Shown: positions 1 to 16,398, counted from the stretch's first letter. The stretch is DNA of 64,000 nucleotides from Mycoplasma anserisalpingitidis (GCF_007858495.1 NZ_CP041663.1:620001-684000); one strand, 5' to 3'. Program-made: numbers and translations. Notes: a model not told the origin generated them from the sequence alone.

Positions 1-303
1 GTCGGAACACTTTTAGACGATATTCATGAAAATCTCTATGAAAAAGCATTAGAAAGATTGAATAAGAACAGTGTTACTGTGTTTACTTATGATGATTTTA
101 AAAAAGAAATTAACAATGGTAAATTTGTAACAGCACCATTTTGTTGTTTAGATGAAGCTGAAGTAAAAATCAAAGAAGAAACAGGAGCATCAACTAGATG
201 TATTCCTTTGAAATTAGATAAACCTGAAAAAAACAAAAAATGTATTTTTGAAGAATGCAAAAAAGAAACAAACAGATATGTTGTTTTTGCTAAATCATAC
301 TAA
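1..303 (+). CDS. proS: Prolyl-tRNA synthetase, C-terminal end (partial)
   Basis: Charges tRNA-Pro with proline in the cytoplasm. Only the last 100 codons are present; the reading frame is open from base 1. The tail carries the C-terminal domain of the eukaryote/archaeal-like ProRS class found in mycoplasmas: the segment APFCCLDEAEVKIKEETGAS, then TRCIP, a KCIFEECKKE stretch where this class often has a zinc-binding-like loop, and a terminal FAKSY. A hairpin terminator follows. The next genes (unknown, unknown, unknown, acpP) give the order I recall around MG283 (proS) of M. genitalium, which supports the call. Confidence 0.9.
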   Translation, partial: VGTLLDDIHENLYEKALERLNKNSVTVFTYDDFKKEINNGKFVTAPFCCLDEAEVKIKEETGASTRCIPLKLDKPEKNKKCIFEECKKETNRYVVFAKSY

Positions 304-317
304 TTTATAACTATTAT

Positions 318-366
318 AAATAAGTGTCTCGCCACTTTATTGTGGAAAAAACACTTATTTTTTATT
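318..366 (+). terminator. Rho-independent terminator after proS
   Basis: AAATAAGTGT (318-327) pairs with ACACTTATTT (351-360) and runs into a T-rich stretch. It lies 15 bases past the proS stop codon. Confidence 0.8.
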
Positions 367-416
367 TTATTTTTCTTCCAATTTGTTCAATGTTAATATT
401 TAATTGGAGGTATTAG

Positions 417-818
417 ATGAGAAATGATGAAAAAAGTATGACAAAAAGTCAGATAATTAAAAATATAGTTGAAACAAATCGACTAGGAAAGACAATAAAT
501 GAAATTAGAAAGAATGGACAAAGCAATAATTCAATACAATATCAACTACCTAAAGATTTCCAAATTGATTGAGAAGATGAGGATATTGACTGAAATTGAG
601 AAACAGAATATGTTAAATTTATACTAAAAAATATGACAAAAATTAATTCTATGATTATAGAAAAAACATATATACAAAATAACAATTTAAAAGATAAAAA
701 TTGATATAAGGAATATTTTTCAAAAACTACTTTCTATAAAAAGAAGAAACAAGCTGAATTGGAGTTTTTAACACTTTATTTTGCAAGTAGGACTAATAAA
801 CAATATATCGCACATTAG
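417..818 (+). CDS. MG284/MPN403-family conserved hypothetical protein
   Basis: A 133-residue protein of unknown function. ATG 417 has a GGAGG ribosome binding site at 406-410. The frame contains four in-frame UGA (Trp) codons, so it is invisible under the standard code. The protein is basic at both ends, with a tryptophan and acid-rich middle (DWEDEDIDWNWE, about residues 43-54) and a lysine-rich TTFYKKKKQAELEF segment near 102-115. No signal peptide or membrane segment. It overlaps the next gene by 38 bases, so the two are probably co-translated. Its position right after proS and two genes before a small membrane protein and ACP is that of M. genitalium MG284; the family name is from memory, the function is not known. 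Confidence 0.72.
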
Positions 819-1857
819 CGAATTGAATAAAAAGAATATTTTAGATCCTTATACTTTTTCCTCGCACTTAGTAGTTCATAACAATATTGAAAATAAAAAT
901 GATCAAATAGACGCAACAATTTATTTGGTTCGAAATTTTAGAAATAACAAATTTTCGTTAATATTTAAAGTAAATAGAAAATTTAGTAATCCCTTTAAAT
1001 ATTTAAATGTTAAATTTGACATACAGGTAAATGGCAAATATTTGCTAACAAATTCTAAAAAATTTAGTGAATATGGCTTGATTTTGGATGAAAACTTAAA
1101 TCTTCCTATTAATAAACTTGAAAAAATTAAAATAATAGTTAAAAATGATAAAGAAACATTATATGAGAACGAAATAATCAAATCAGATAACATAGTAAAA
1201 AATTTTTATTTAGAGACTGAAGAACAATATTTTACATTCAAAATTCCATATACTTATAAATTTGAAACATCATCAAATGAATTAAAGAACAAAAGAAGCA
1301 TTTTTAACCTTCAAACGTTTATGAAATTTAATGAAATTAATCAAAATACTAATTTATTTTCTTTTTTTTCTTCTAATTTCAGCAAAATATCAGATGACGA
1401 TGTTTTTAAGAAAGTAAATTTATTTTTTCCTAAATTTCTTAATTTTAAAATCAAGGATAAATTAAGCAAAAAAGAAATCAAATTGATGGAACAAAGTAAG
1501 TCGTTTGATCCAAATTTTATAAATGAAAACGATAAATTAAAATTCAAAAATATTAATGTAGTTTTTAATAATGATCAAGAATATAATGAACTATTAAATA
1601 AAAATCTTATAAATGACTTAACACTTTTTTCATTCGATGTTATTGATATGTGTGTAAATATAAAACACAAAAAATTCTATGAAGAAAGTGCTTTAGAAAC
1701 AAAAATAGAAAAGATAGCTATATCAATTCAAGATATTAATACACTCCAAAATAACCTTATACAAATTAAAATTGAAGATTGAGTAGAATTTATAAATTTA
1801 GAACGAATTTCTTATGAAGATTTTATTATTTATATAAGAAAAAAATATGAAATTTAG
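781..1857 (+). CDS. MG285-like conserved hypothetical protein
   Basis: A 358-residue protein of unknown function. The frame opens only at 772 (a stop lies at 769-771) and the first plausible start is TTG 781, overlapping the previous gene by 38 bases; no good ribosome binding site is adjacent, which suggests translational coupling. One in-frame UGA (1780) is read as Trp, and the frame runs on to TAG 1855. The protein is rich in Lys, Asn, Phe and Ile, with repeated short beta-like strands (FSLIFKVNRKF, NVKFDIQVNGKYL near residues 55-85), and has no obvious signal peptide. By position it is the MG285 equivalent. I recognise no catalytic motif. Confidence 0.65.
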
Positions 1858-2260
1858 TAAATCAAATCTAATAATTTTTATTTCGGTAATTAGTATTGGG
1901 TTAGTGGCTGTTGGTTCATTTTACATTTATAATAGTGTGTTTAAAGTTGAAAAAAATATGATTAAAGAAAATAAAAATCAGAAACAAGCGGATGAAATTA
2001 AAAATCAAAGTATTTTTCCAAATATTGATGACTCATATTATCAAGAATTTCTAATAAAAAATGATTTTGGGAACAGTAAAATCGACGATAAATTGGTAAT
2101 CACTTTTATTAAAGATATTTTAAAAAGAATGTCCGTTAGTTACGGTTCAATATCATTCAAATCGGAAATAACTGAAAAGAAAATTATAATAACCTTACAA
2201 TGACAACACAATGAAAAATTCGAAGTAAAAAAATATACGTTCCAAATTAAAACTATATAA
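1847..2260 (+). CDS. MG286-like single-pass membrane protein
   Basis: A 137-residue protein of unknown function starting at ATG 1847, 11 bases inside the previous gene. Residues about 7-30 (LIIFISVISIGLVAVGSFYI) form one hydrophobic helix after a short basic N-terminus, so it is likely anchored in the membrane with the rest outside or at the membrane face. A lysine and glutamine-rich linker follows. One UGA (2201) is read as Trp before the TAA at 2258. The tight overlap with the two genes upstream suggests that all three act together, but nothing in them names a function. Confidence 0.65.
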
Positions 2261-2270
2261 TTAAGTTGTT

Positions 2271-2501
2271 ATGAGTATAAAAGAAATAGTTATTAAAGAA
2301 TTTAATAAATTATCAAAAAGTAAAAAAGTAAAGGAAAGTGATAATATTAAAGATTTAGAAATCGATTCTTTAGATTTTGCTGAACTTATCATTAATGCTG
2401 AAGATATGTTCGAAATTCATCTTCCAGATTCAGAACTTACAAATTTAGTTACTGTAAATGATGTGATTTTATTAATAGAAAAAACAAAAAATACTATATA
2501 A
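2271..2501 (+). CDS. acpP: Acyl carrier protein
   Basis: A 76-residue acyl carrier protein. The phosphopantetheine attachment motif is visible as DLEIDSLDFAEL (about residues 29-40), with Ser35 the modified serine. The usual acidic helix follows (NAEDMFEIHLPD). Mycoplasmas of this kind generally lack a full fatty acid synthase, so this carrier may serve acyl transfer or lipoyl/phospholipid chemistry; that is inference. It follows the MG286-like gene by 10 bases, and tRNA-Trp lies 13 bases downstream. Confidence 0.92.
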   Translation: MSIKEIVIKEFNKLSKSKKVKESDNIKDLEIDSLDFAELIINAEDMFEIHLPDSELTNLVTVNDVILLIEKTKNTI

Positions 2502-2514
2502 TTGAAAATGGACT

Positions 2515-2589
2515 AGGAGTATAGTTCAACGGTAGAACAACGGGCTTCAACCCCGTGTGCTGTGGGTTCGAATCCTGCTACTCCTGCCA
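2515..2589 (+). tRNA. trnW: tRNA-Trp (UCA)
   Basis: A complete cloverleaf: acceptor AGGAGTA pairs with TACTCCT, anticodon loop CTTCAAC gives anticodon UCA (2547-2549), T-loop TTCGAAT, CCA encoded. A tRNA-Trp with UCA reads UGA as well as UGG, and is the molecular basis of the UGA=Trp code seen throughout this window. Confidence 0.95.
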
Positions 2590-2635
2590 TTTTTATTTTT
2601 TAAAAAACTAGTAAAATTTCATTTAGGAGTATGAA

Positions 2636-3631
2636 ATGGATAAAAATAAAATTGCTATAATTGGAACTGGTGCTTGAGGATCGGCTCTAGCGAATGTTCT
2701 CTTAAAAAATAACCATAATATCATAATGTACGGAATAAACCAAGATGAAATAAATGATATAAATAATGGGTATAACAGAAAATATTTTGGTAATAAAAGA
2801 TTTCACAATTTTAAAAATTTAGCCGCGACAAATAATCTAGATATAACATTAAAGAATGCTGACTATGTTATTTTAGCCACACCATCAAGTCATATTAAGA
2901 CAATGCTTAAGGAAATTCAAAAAGTACTTAATTATAGAAAAATAAATTTAATAAATGTTGCTAAAGGTATAGATAGCGAATCAAAAAATTTCTTTTCAGA
3001 ATTAATTTACTCAAAGTTCAAGAAAAACCTAAAAAATATGGCAACTTTAATAGGTCCCAGTTATGCTGTAGAAGTTTTTGAGAATGAATTGACAATGATT
3101 AATGTTGTTGGTAGAGATATAAATTTCTTAGCGAAATTAACTAAGGTTTTCAACAATGATTCATTTAAATTAGTAATTAATAAGAACGAAAAGGGTTCTG
3201 AACTTTTTGCTGCATTAAAAAATGTTTTAGCTATTGGTGTTGGTATTATAAGTTATTCAAATAAAAGCAAAAATACTCAATCAGCAATGTTAACAATTGG
3301 TGTAAAAGAAATACACAAAATTTATAAAAGTCTTTTTCCAGAACTTGATGATGAAATAGGATTCGAATTAGCTGGTATTGGTGACATTTTTCTAACGTGT
3401 TCATCTAACAAAAGTAGAAACTTTTCTTTTGGTTTAGATATTGCTGACAAAGGTCTCAAAGAAGTTTTAAATAATCAAACAAAAACAGTTGAAGGTTATA
3501 CAACAGCAAAAATTTTAGAAAAAATCATTAAAGAAAAAGATATTTACGTACCATTTATGACAAATATCATAAATGTTTTATACCATAATAAATCACCATT
3601 CAAAATTCTTGATTTTCTTGAAGAGTATTAA
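2636..3631 (+). CDS. gpsA: Glycerol-3-phosphate dehydrogenase [NAD(P)+]
   Basis: A 331-residue enzyme that interconverts dihydroxyacetone phosphate and sn-glycerol 3-phosphate, linking glycolysis to phospholipid synthesis. The N-terminus has the Rossmann motif IGTGAWGSALA (about residues 9-19; the W is UGA at 2674). Further family marks are ATPSSHIKTML (about 84-94), VAKGID, GPSYAVEVF, LKNVLAIGVGI containing the catalytic lysine, and AGIGDIFLTC with SRNFSFG near the C-terminus. ATG 2636 is preferred over ATG 2631 because it is in frame and follows AGGAG at 2625-2629. The gene begins 46 bases after tRNA-Trp. Confidence 0.93.
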
Positions 3632-3691
3632 AATATAATTCAATATAAAATAAAATAGTTTAAAATATTAGTATTTGTATAAAGGAGAATG

Positions 3692-4987
3692 ATGATTAAA
3701 GCTATTAAAGATGATAAAAATCAAACAATAACAGTTACTATTCCTGTTACTAAAGAAGAATATTCAAAAAATCGTTCAAAAGCTGAACAAAAAGTTATTA
3801 AAAAAATTAAAATTCCTGGATTCAGAAATGGTTCAAAATTACCTAAAAATGTTTTAGATAAATATTTATCACAGGCTCAAGTTGAACACGAAACAATCAA
3901 TTTGATTGCAGAAACAAAATTTATTGATGCACTTAAAAGTGCTGTTGAAGTTACAAAGTACTTCTTTGATAAACCAGTATCAATCGACTACAAGAAAGCA
4001 GAAGATGAAAATCATGGCGAATTAATTATTGTTTTTGATAGAACAGTTGATTTTGATTCAATTAAACTTGACAATCTTAAAATTAAATTTGAACAAAGAG
4101 AAGTTACAGATGCTATTGTAGAAGAAGAATTGAAAAAACTTTTACAAAAATATTCAACTTATGAAGAAGTTAATGCTAAATCAGAACTTAATGACACTGT
4201 AAACATTGACTTTAAAGGATATGTTGGTGATGAACCTTTCGAAGGTGGTGAAGCTGAAGGATTTGATCTTGTTTTAGGATCAAAACAATTTATTGAAGGA
4301 TTTGAAGACCAATTAGTCGGTAAAGAAGCTGGATGAAAAGGTGAAGTTAAAGTTACTTTCCCTAAAGAATACTTTGCAAAAACTCTTGCCGGTAAAGATG
4401 CTATTTTTGAAGTAACAATTAACAAAGTATTAAAAATTAAAGAAATTGAATTAACAAAAGAAAATCTTATGTTAATTGGTGGAACAGAGGAAGATACTGT
4501 TGAAACTGCTAAAACTAAATTCAAAGAAAGATTAGTTGTTACATACAAAAATGAAGACAAACAAAATTTCTTTGAAAATTTAGTTCGTGAAGGTGTTTCT
4601 AAAACAGAATTAAATTTTAGTAATACATTACTTGAATTCAAAATTAAAGAAGTTGAATCAACAATAAATAAACAATTAAAACAACAAAATATTAAAAAAG
4701 TTGAATATTTACAACTTCTTGGAATTAACGATGATGAATATAATGAAAGATTAAGAGAAGAAGCTAAAGAAGGTCTTAAAGCAGATGTTATAAAAGAAGC
4801 TGTTATCACTTCTTTAGGTCTTGAACCTGTTTCAAAAGAAGAAATTGAAGAAAAATACAATTCAATCACTAAAGAAACTAACTTGCCTATTGAACAACTT
4901 AAACATTTCTTACCTGAACAAAGAGTAAAAGAAATTGTTGAAATCGATAAAAGACTTGATGCTACAATTCAAAAATACAGTAAATAA
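3692..4987 (+). CDS. tig: Trigger factor (ribosome-associated chaperone, peptidyl-prolyl isomerase)
   Basis: A 431-residue chaperone that binds nascent chains at the ribosome exit. The N-terminal ribosome-binding domain contains a variant of the signature loop, PGFRNGSKLPKNV (family GFRxGKxP), about residues 45-57. The middle FKBP-like domain is seen as DTVNIDFKGYVGDEPFEGG and FDLVLGSKQFIEGFED. A UGA at 4333-4335 (AGWKGEV) splits the gene if the standard code is used. Two ATGs (3689, 3692) are adjacent; 3692 is preferred because AAAGGAG at 3681-3687 is then 4 bases away rather than 1. A weak terminator follows. Confidence 0.93.
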
Positions 4988-4990
4988 TTA

Positions 4991-5019
4991 AAAAGGTGGT
5001 AAAATTCCACTTTTTTTAT
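4991..5019 (+). terminator. Terminator after tig
   Basis: AAAAGGTGG (4991-4999) and CCACTTTTTT (from 5008) form a short hairpin ending in a T run, directly after the tig stop. Confidence 0.65.
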
Positions 5020-5088
5020 TCAATCTTTAACTTGACCACTCATAATTAACTATAATTGTTTATACTTTTATTATTTATAGGAGGCATT

Positions 5089-6789
5089 ATGCAAATTAAA
5101 GGTATAGGAGCATCTAAAGGTATAGCTTTAGCTAAAGTTCTTAAAATTGAAGAAAAAAATGTTGAAATTGTTGAAAAAACTTCAAATAGTGTTGAACAAG
5201 AACTTAAACTTCTAGTAAATGCAATGAAAGCAGTTGAAGTTAAAATTCAAAAAGGTAAAGAATTAGCTAAAGATCCTGAACACGCTGAAATTTTTGAAGC
5301 ACACTTAAACTTTTTAAATGACCCTTTCACGAATGAAAGGGTCACAGAAATGGTTAATCAAGGTTATTCAGCCATTTATTCAGTATCAAAGATTTATGGA
5401 GAAAATGAACAAATCTTTCTTTCTATGGATGATGAATACATGAGAGAAAGAGCAGCAGATATTAGAGATATTAAAACTAAATTGCTTTATGCTTTAAGTG
5501 GAATTAATGAACATGATTTATCTGCTATAAGTGAAGAAGTAATTATTGTGGCAAATGATTTAACACCATCACAAACTGTTCAATTAAATAAAAAATACGT
5601 TAAAGGGTTTGCCACAAATATCGGTGGTCCAACTTCTCATACAGCTATTATGGCAAGAAGTTTGGGCATTCCTAGTGTTGTGGGTACAAATAACATTCTT
5701 GAATTGGTTAATGATGGTGATTATCTTTCTATTAACGGTGATAAAGGCTTGGTAATTGTAAACCCAACAGAACAAGAGATCGTTGAAATCAATAAGCAAA
5801 AGAAACTTTATGAAGAATATCTTGAAAAATTGAAATTATTTAAGAATAAAGAAAGTAAGACAAGTGACAATCACAAAGTTGAACTAGCCGCTAATATCGG
5901 ATCGCCTGCAGACTTACAATCAATTATTGATAATGATGCTGAAGCTGTTGGATTATTCAGATCAGAATTTTTATACATGGATAATTCGGATTGACCAAGC
6001 GAAGATGAACAATTTGAAGCTTACAAAAAAGTTGTTTCAGGTATGAATGGGAAAAGAGTTGTTATAAGAACTCTTGATATCGGTGGAGATAAAACATTAA
6101 AATACTTCAAATTCCCTGAAGAAATGAACCCATTTTTAGGATATAGAGCTATTCGTTTCTGTTTACAAAATAAATCAATCTTTAAGACTCAATTAAGAGC
6201 CTTAATTAGAGCAAGTTACTATGGTAGAATTGCAATTATGATTCCAATGATCACAAATGTTACTGAGTTTTTGGAAGCAAAAGATTTCTTTACTGAAACA
6301 TATAAAGAATTAAGCAAAGAAACAAACGAAATTGCTCCATTAAACGAAATTGAATTTGGTCTAATGATGGAAACTCCAGCAGCTGCTATTTTATCTGATA
6401 AGTTCTGTAAATATGCTGATTTCGTTTCTATCGGTACAAATGATTTAATTCAATATTCAATGGCTGCAGATAGAATGAATGAATCAATTTCTTATCTTTA
6501 TCAACCACTTAATCCATCAATTTTAAGATTAATTAAACACGTTATTGATGGAGCGCACAAAAACGGTAAATGAGCTGGCATGTGTGGTGAAATGGCTGGT
6601 GATAAAAGAGCTTTACCAATTTTAGTTGGATTAGGTTTAGATGAATTTTCAATGTCAGCGTCTAACATTTTAAACACTAGAGAAATGTTGTCAAACCTTT
6701 CATATCAAAAATGCAAAGAAATTGCTGAAAAAGTTATTGAAATGGATTCGTGCGAAGAAGTAGTTGAATATATCGATAACTTAAATTAA
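5089..6789 (+). CDS. ptsI: Phosphoenolpyruvate-protein phosphotransferase (PTS enzyme I)
   Basis: A 566-residue enzyme that starts the sugar phosphotransferase chain by moving phosphate from PEP to HPr. The phospho-accepting histidine is His184 in [17 protein letters not shown] (about 179-195). The PEP-binding barrel shows [40 protein letters not shown] and [12 protein letters not shown], and the catalytic cysteine is Cys499 in [11 protein letters not shown] codons at 5992 and 6571 are Trp. ATG 5089 follows AGGAGG at 5079-5084; an upstream in-frame start at 5056 would add a hydrophobic leader not found in this family. A TATAAT -10 lies at 5051-5056. Confidence 0.95.
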
Positions 6790-6797
6790 CATTAATT

Positions 6798-6818
6798 AAG
6801 AGCTATTTAGCTCTTTTT
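6798..6818 (+). terminator. Terminator after ptsI
   Basis: AAGAGCT (6798-6804) and AGCTCTT (6809-6815) form a hairpin followed by Ts, 9 bases after the ptsI stop. Confidence 0.75.
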
Positions 6819-6839
6819 ATTTCTTTATATAAAAAATAA

Positions 6840-6873
6840 ATTAAAAAATTTACTTCTTTATGGAAGTAAATTT
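6840..6873 (-). terminator. Terminator of the ileS-lspA operon
   Basis: On the minus strand AAATTTACTTC and GAAGTAAATTT (6846-6856 and 6863-6873) form an 11-bp stem followed by Ts. The stem base touches the lspA stop codon (6873-6875). It converges with the ptsI terminator. Confidence 0.8.
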
Positions 6874-7473
6874 TATTCAGCATTTTTTTTCTTTTTCACT
6901 ATATCTAAAACTAATTCATATAAAAGATACACAAATATCAAAACTGCTCCTAGCATAACTCAGACATCAGCTAAATTAAAGGTTCCTTTATCAACCCAAG
7001 GTAAGTAGAAAATATCTTTAACAAATTCATTAAATATGAATCTATCAAGCATATTCCCGAAATCTCCTGAAGCAATCAGACAGATAAAAATCGTTAATTT
7101 TTTATTTATCATCAATGGAACAAATATGCAAAAAATAAATATCAAAACACTAACAATTTGTATTATTGTTATATTAAAAGAACTTGGAAGAAAGGTTACA
7201 CCTCTATGTCAAATTGATCTTATTCCAAAAATTCCATAATTTACTACACTTTTGTAATTTATAGTTTCTGGATTAGTTCAATATCCATTTACATAAACCA
7301 ATCCTTCTGAATTTAATTTATTAACATCACCATGCACAAAAATAAAAGTTTTTGTTAATTGGTCAATTAAAAGTAAAACTATAAATAAAACTATGAATAT
7401 ACAATAATTTATTATTATTTGCTTTTTGTTATTTTTTAAATATTTAACAAAATCATTTCATTTTAACTGAAAT

Positions 7474-7481
<8 letters not shown>
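6873..7481 (-). CDS. lspA: Lipoprotein signal peptidase (signal peptidase II)
   Basis: A 202-residue membrane protease that cleaves the signal peptides of lipidated prolipoproteins. Four hydrophobic segments are visible. The two catalytic aspartates sit in the family motifs ASGDFGNMLDR (with the DR pair) and TFNLADVW. A phenylalanine replaces the usual hydrophobic residue before GN. The gene starts at ATG 7481, 8 bases inside ileS, so the two are co-transcribed and translationally coupled. The lipoproteins in this window (10166-10687 and p37 at 61905-63005) are plausible substrates. Length is somewhat above the bacterial average of 150-170 residues owing to an insertion after the first membrane helix. 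Confidence 0.9.
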
Positions 7482-10152
<2,671 letters not shown>

Positions 10153-10165
10153 TATCACTCCTTTA

Positions 10166-10687
10166 TTAATTATATTGTTTGCATGATTCACAATCTCTTA
10201 TTTTATAGTCATAAATATAATGATTATGAGACACAGAAGTTACTTTGAAACCTTCTATTTCTATAGCATTAGAAGTTGTCTTTACATCTAAGTTAGTATC
10301 AGTAATATTTAAAAATATAGTTGCTTTATTTGTACCTGGCACTGATTGTGATCTTTGGTTTATTTCAATTCTATAATTATGACCATTAAATGAATATAAA
10401 TTTTTCTTAACTGTTATATTTCCAGTGCATAATAAATATTCAAAATTAAAATTTTCTAGTTTATTTTTAGTTGTATCAATATTAATACAATTATCTTTAG
10501 TAATATTAATATTCAATATTTCTTCTTTGAAATATTGAATATTTTCCTCTACATAACTTCTATATTTGTAAAGTGATTCTGTAGCTTCTTTTCTATCGTT
10601 ATTACAAGAAGATGAAACAACACTCATCCCAACTAATGATACAATAGGCATAGTAAAATAAAATATTTTTCTTATTTTTTTAATCAT
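10166..10687 (-). CDS. Putative lipoprotein, unknown function
   Basis: A 173-residue protein with a typical mycoplasma lipoprotein leader: basic start (MIKKIRKIF), hydrophobic core, and Ser-Ser-Ser-Cys with Cys28 as the probable lipidated residue. ATG 10687 is chosen over an upstream in-frame start at 10726 because it follows TAGGAAC and places the leader correctly. The mature part is polar, contains about five further cysteines or paired cysteines near the end (CESCKQYN), and has no motif I recognise. It lies 13 bases upstream of ileS in the direction of transcription and may be in the same transcript. The only cleavage enzyme gene seen, lspA, is two genes downstream. Confidence 0.75.
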   Translation of the reverse strand: MIKKIRKIFYFTMPIVSLVGMSVVSSSCNNDRKEATESLYKYRSYVEENIQYFKEEILNINITKDNCINIDTTKNKLENFNFEYLLCTGNITVKKNLYSFNGHNYRIEINQRSQSVPGTNKATIFLNITDTNLDVKTTSNAIEIEGFKVTSVSHNHYIYDYKIRDCESCKQYN

Positions 10688-10740
10688 TGTTCCTACTTTA
10701 ACTTTTATAATTTTACTATATTCCAAAAAATGAGATTAAT

Positions 10741-10793
10741 AAAAATAGCAAGTTAAATTCAGCTATTACACGAAATTTAACTTGCTATTTTTT
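10741..10793 (-). terminator. Terminator of the eight-tRNA operon
   Basis: AAAAATAGCAAGTTAAATTC and its near-perfect complement flank an 11-base loop, giving a stem of nearly 20 bp ending in Ts on the minus strand; on the plus strand it also ends in Ts, so it could act both ways. It sits directly after tRNA-Phe. Confidence 0.88.
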
Positions 10794-10796
10794 GTA

Positions 10797-10872
10797 TGGT
10801 GGCCCCGGCAGGAATCGAACCAGCGACACACAGAGCTTCAATCTGTTGCTCTACCAACTGAGCTACAGGGCC
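10797..10872 (-). tRNA. trnF: tRNA-Phe (GAA)
   Basis: Acceptor GGCCCTG/CGGGGCC, anticodon loop TTGAAGC (GAA), T-loop TTCGATT, CCA encoded. The T-stem GCTGG/CCTGC has a central U-U mismatch. It is the last of eight tRNAs. Confidence 0.93.
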
Positions 10873-10879
10873 AAAATAA

Positions 10880-10956
10880 TGGCGGTCCAGACGGGAATTG
10901 AACCCGCGATCTCCTCCGTGACAGGGAGGCGTATTAAACCACTTTACCACTGGACC
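10880..10956 (-). tRNA. trnD: tRNA-Asp (GUC)
   Basis: Acceptor GGTCCAG/CTGGACC, anticodon loop CTGTCAC (GUC) on a CCTCC/GGAGG stem, CCA encoded. Confidence 0.95.
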
Positions 10957-10957
10957 A

Positions 10958-11033
<76 letters not shown>

Positions 11034-11051
11034 ATGTAATGTGTAAACAGA

Positions 11052-11144
11052 TGGCGGGTGATGAGGGATTTGAACCCCCGCGGGACTTGCATCCCCTGCT
11101 AGTTTTCAAGACTAGTCCCTTCAGCCAGACTTGGGTAATCACCC
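11052..11144 (-). tRNA. trnS: tRNA-Ser (UGA)
   Basis: A class II tRNA of 93 bases with a long variable arm. Acceptor GGGTGAT/ATCACCC, anticodon loop CTTGAAA (UGA), CCA encoded. Confidence 0.94.
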
Positions 11145-11145
11145 G

Positions 11146-11221
11146 TGGTGGACCTAACTGGATTCGAACCGGTAACCGACCGGTTATGAGCCGGTTGCTC
11201 TAACCGTTGAGCTATAGGTCC
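11146..11221 (-). tRNA. tRNA-Ile2 (CAU, expected lysidine-modified)
   Basis: Anticodon is CAU, but the body begins GGACCTATAGCTCA as in the minor isoleucine tRNA of Bacillus and mycoplasmas. In that tRNA C34 is changed to lysidine by TilS so that it reads AUA. It sits between Met and Ser as in the Bacillus tRNA clusters. Confidence 0.82.
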
Positions 11222-11248
11222 ATATTTTTTAACAGTTAAGCTTCCGTA

Positions 11249-11325
11249 TGGTAGCACCGATGAGATTCGAACTCATGACCTTCCGGGTATGAACCGGATG
11301 CTCTAACCAACTGAGCTACAGTGCC
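11249..11325 (-). tRNA. trnM: Elongator tRNA-Met (CAU)
   Basis: Acceptor GGCACTG/CGGTGCT, anticodon loop TTCATAC (CAU) with a TCCGG/CCGGA stem lacking the three G-C initiator run; the body resembles the elongator Met tRNA of Bacillus. CCA encoded. Confidence 0.88.
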
Positions 11326-11328
11326 AAA

Positions 11329-11405
11329 TGGTGGAGAGTATGGGATTCGAACCCACCGCCTCCTGCGTGCAAGGCAGGCGCTCTAGCCAAATGAGCTAAC
11401 CCCCC
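11329..11405 (-). tRNA. trnA: tRNA-Ala (UGC)
   Basis: Anticodon loop CTTGCAC (UGC) on CCTGC/GCAGG; acceptor GGGGGGT with two G-U pairs; CCA encoded. Confidence 0.94.
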
Positions 11406-11409
11406 AAAA

Positions 11410-11486
11410 TGGTGAAGAAGACAGGATTTGAACCTGCGACCCCTACGTCCCAAACGTAGCGCTCTGCCAAGCTGAGCTACTTCTCC
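11410..11486 (-). tRNA. trnP: tRNA-Pro (UGG)
   Basis: Anticodon loop TTTGGGA (UGG) on CTACG/CGTAG; CCA encoded. It is the first gene of the operon Pro-Ala-Met-Ile2-Ser-fMet-Asp-Phe, an order shared with Bacillus tRNA clusters. Confidence 0.94.
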
Positions 11487-11513
11487 AAACCAATTAATTT
11501 ATTTTGCATTTAT

Positions 11514-11540
11514 ATTTTAACTTATTTTTAAAAAAATCAA
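11514..11540 (-). promoter_or_regulatory. Probable promoter of the tRNA operon
   Basis: On the minus strand TTGATT (11535-11540) and TAAAAT (11514-11519) are separated by 15 bases and lie 28 bases upstream of tRNA-Pro. Confidence 0.5.
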
Positions 11541-11562
11541 AATAATTTTTCAAAGATTTTTA

Positions 11563-11585
11563 TAAAAAAATATCCTCAATGGATA
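11563..11585 (-). terminator. Terminator of the 16S-23S rRNA operon
   Basis: On the minus strand TATCC-ATTGA-GGATA (11571-11585) is followed by seven or more Ts. It lies about 65 bases past the 23S 3' end, beyond the processing stem. Confidence 0.75.
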
Positions 11586-11649
11586 CAATCTTTGAAAACT
11601 GAATAGCTGTTGGTAATTTATTAAAAAATCTATAAATTCATCCACTTTT

Positions 11650-14533
<2,884 letters not shown>

Positions 14534-14802
14534 GTACAATATTTACCTATTGTTGATGTATTTTAAGACATTTTAATAAATTAAATTTATTAACTCGGTA
14601 TCAAAACAAATAAGACATAATCTTTATTTTGTTTAATGATGTCGTTGTTATATTAAAAATGTATAACTATTCAGTTTTCAAAGATCATGAGAGAAAATTC
14701 TCTCAAAACTAGATATACGCTAGTGGACTAAAACATTAGCACATGACATTAAAAATATTTAGTCATTGTTATCAGTACTTGTTGTACTAAGGTGTACTCC
14801 GT
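14534..14802 (-). other. 16S-23S internal spacer
   Basis: About 270 bases without a tRNA gene, as is normal in mycoplasmas. It contains, on the minus strand, TCTTTGAAAACTGAATAG (about 14668-14686), which is complementary to the 23S 3' flank and should form the pre-23S processing stem. Confidence 0.8.
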
Positions 14803-16313
<1,511 letters not shown>

Positions 16314-16370
16314 TGACTGTCATGTTTGTATATCTAGTTTTCAAAGAACTTTTTTGTTTTGTGTGAAACA

Positions 16371-16398
16371 ATTATAACATAAAAAAATTTTTAGTTAA
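16371..16398 (-). promoter_or_regulatory. rRNA operon promoter
   Basis: On the minus strand TTAACT (16393-16398), a 16-base spacer and TATAAT (16371-16376) precede 16S by about 60 bases. A TTCTTTGAAAACT element lies between the promoter and 16S. Confidence 0.72.

Noticed and set aside
4159-4869. Minus-strand open frame of 236 codons
   Set aside because: It is the antisense shadow of trigger factor, with Ser/Leu-rich content typical of antisense to Glu/Lys-rich genes.
3692-4987. Possible frameshift or pseudogene in trigger factor and in ptsI, secY, rplC, infB
   Set aside because: All interruptions are in-frame UGA codons at places where tryptophan is expected; code 4 restores full length.
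5056-5088. Longer ptsI start with hydrophobic leader
   Set aside because: It precedes a perfect AGGAGG at 5079-5084 and overlaps the -10 element; enzyme I is cytoplasmic.
14534-14802. tRNA genes in the 16S-23S spacer
   Set aside because: No cloverleaf with a T-loop TTCRANN or a plausible anticodon arm was seen.
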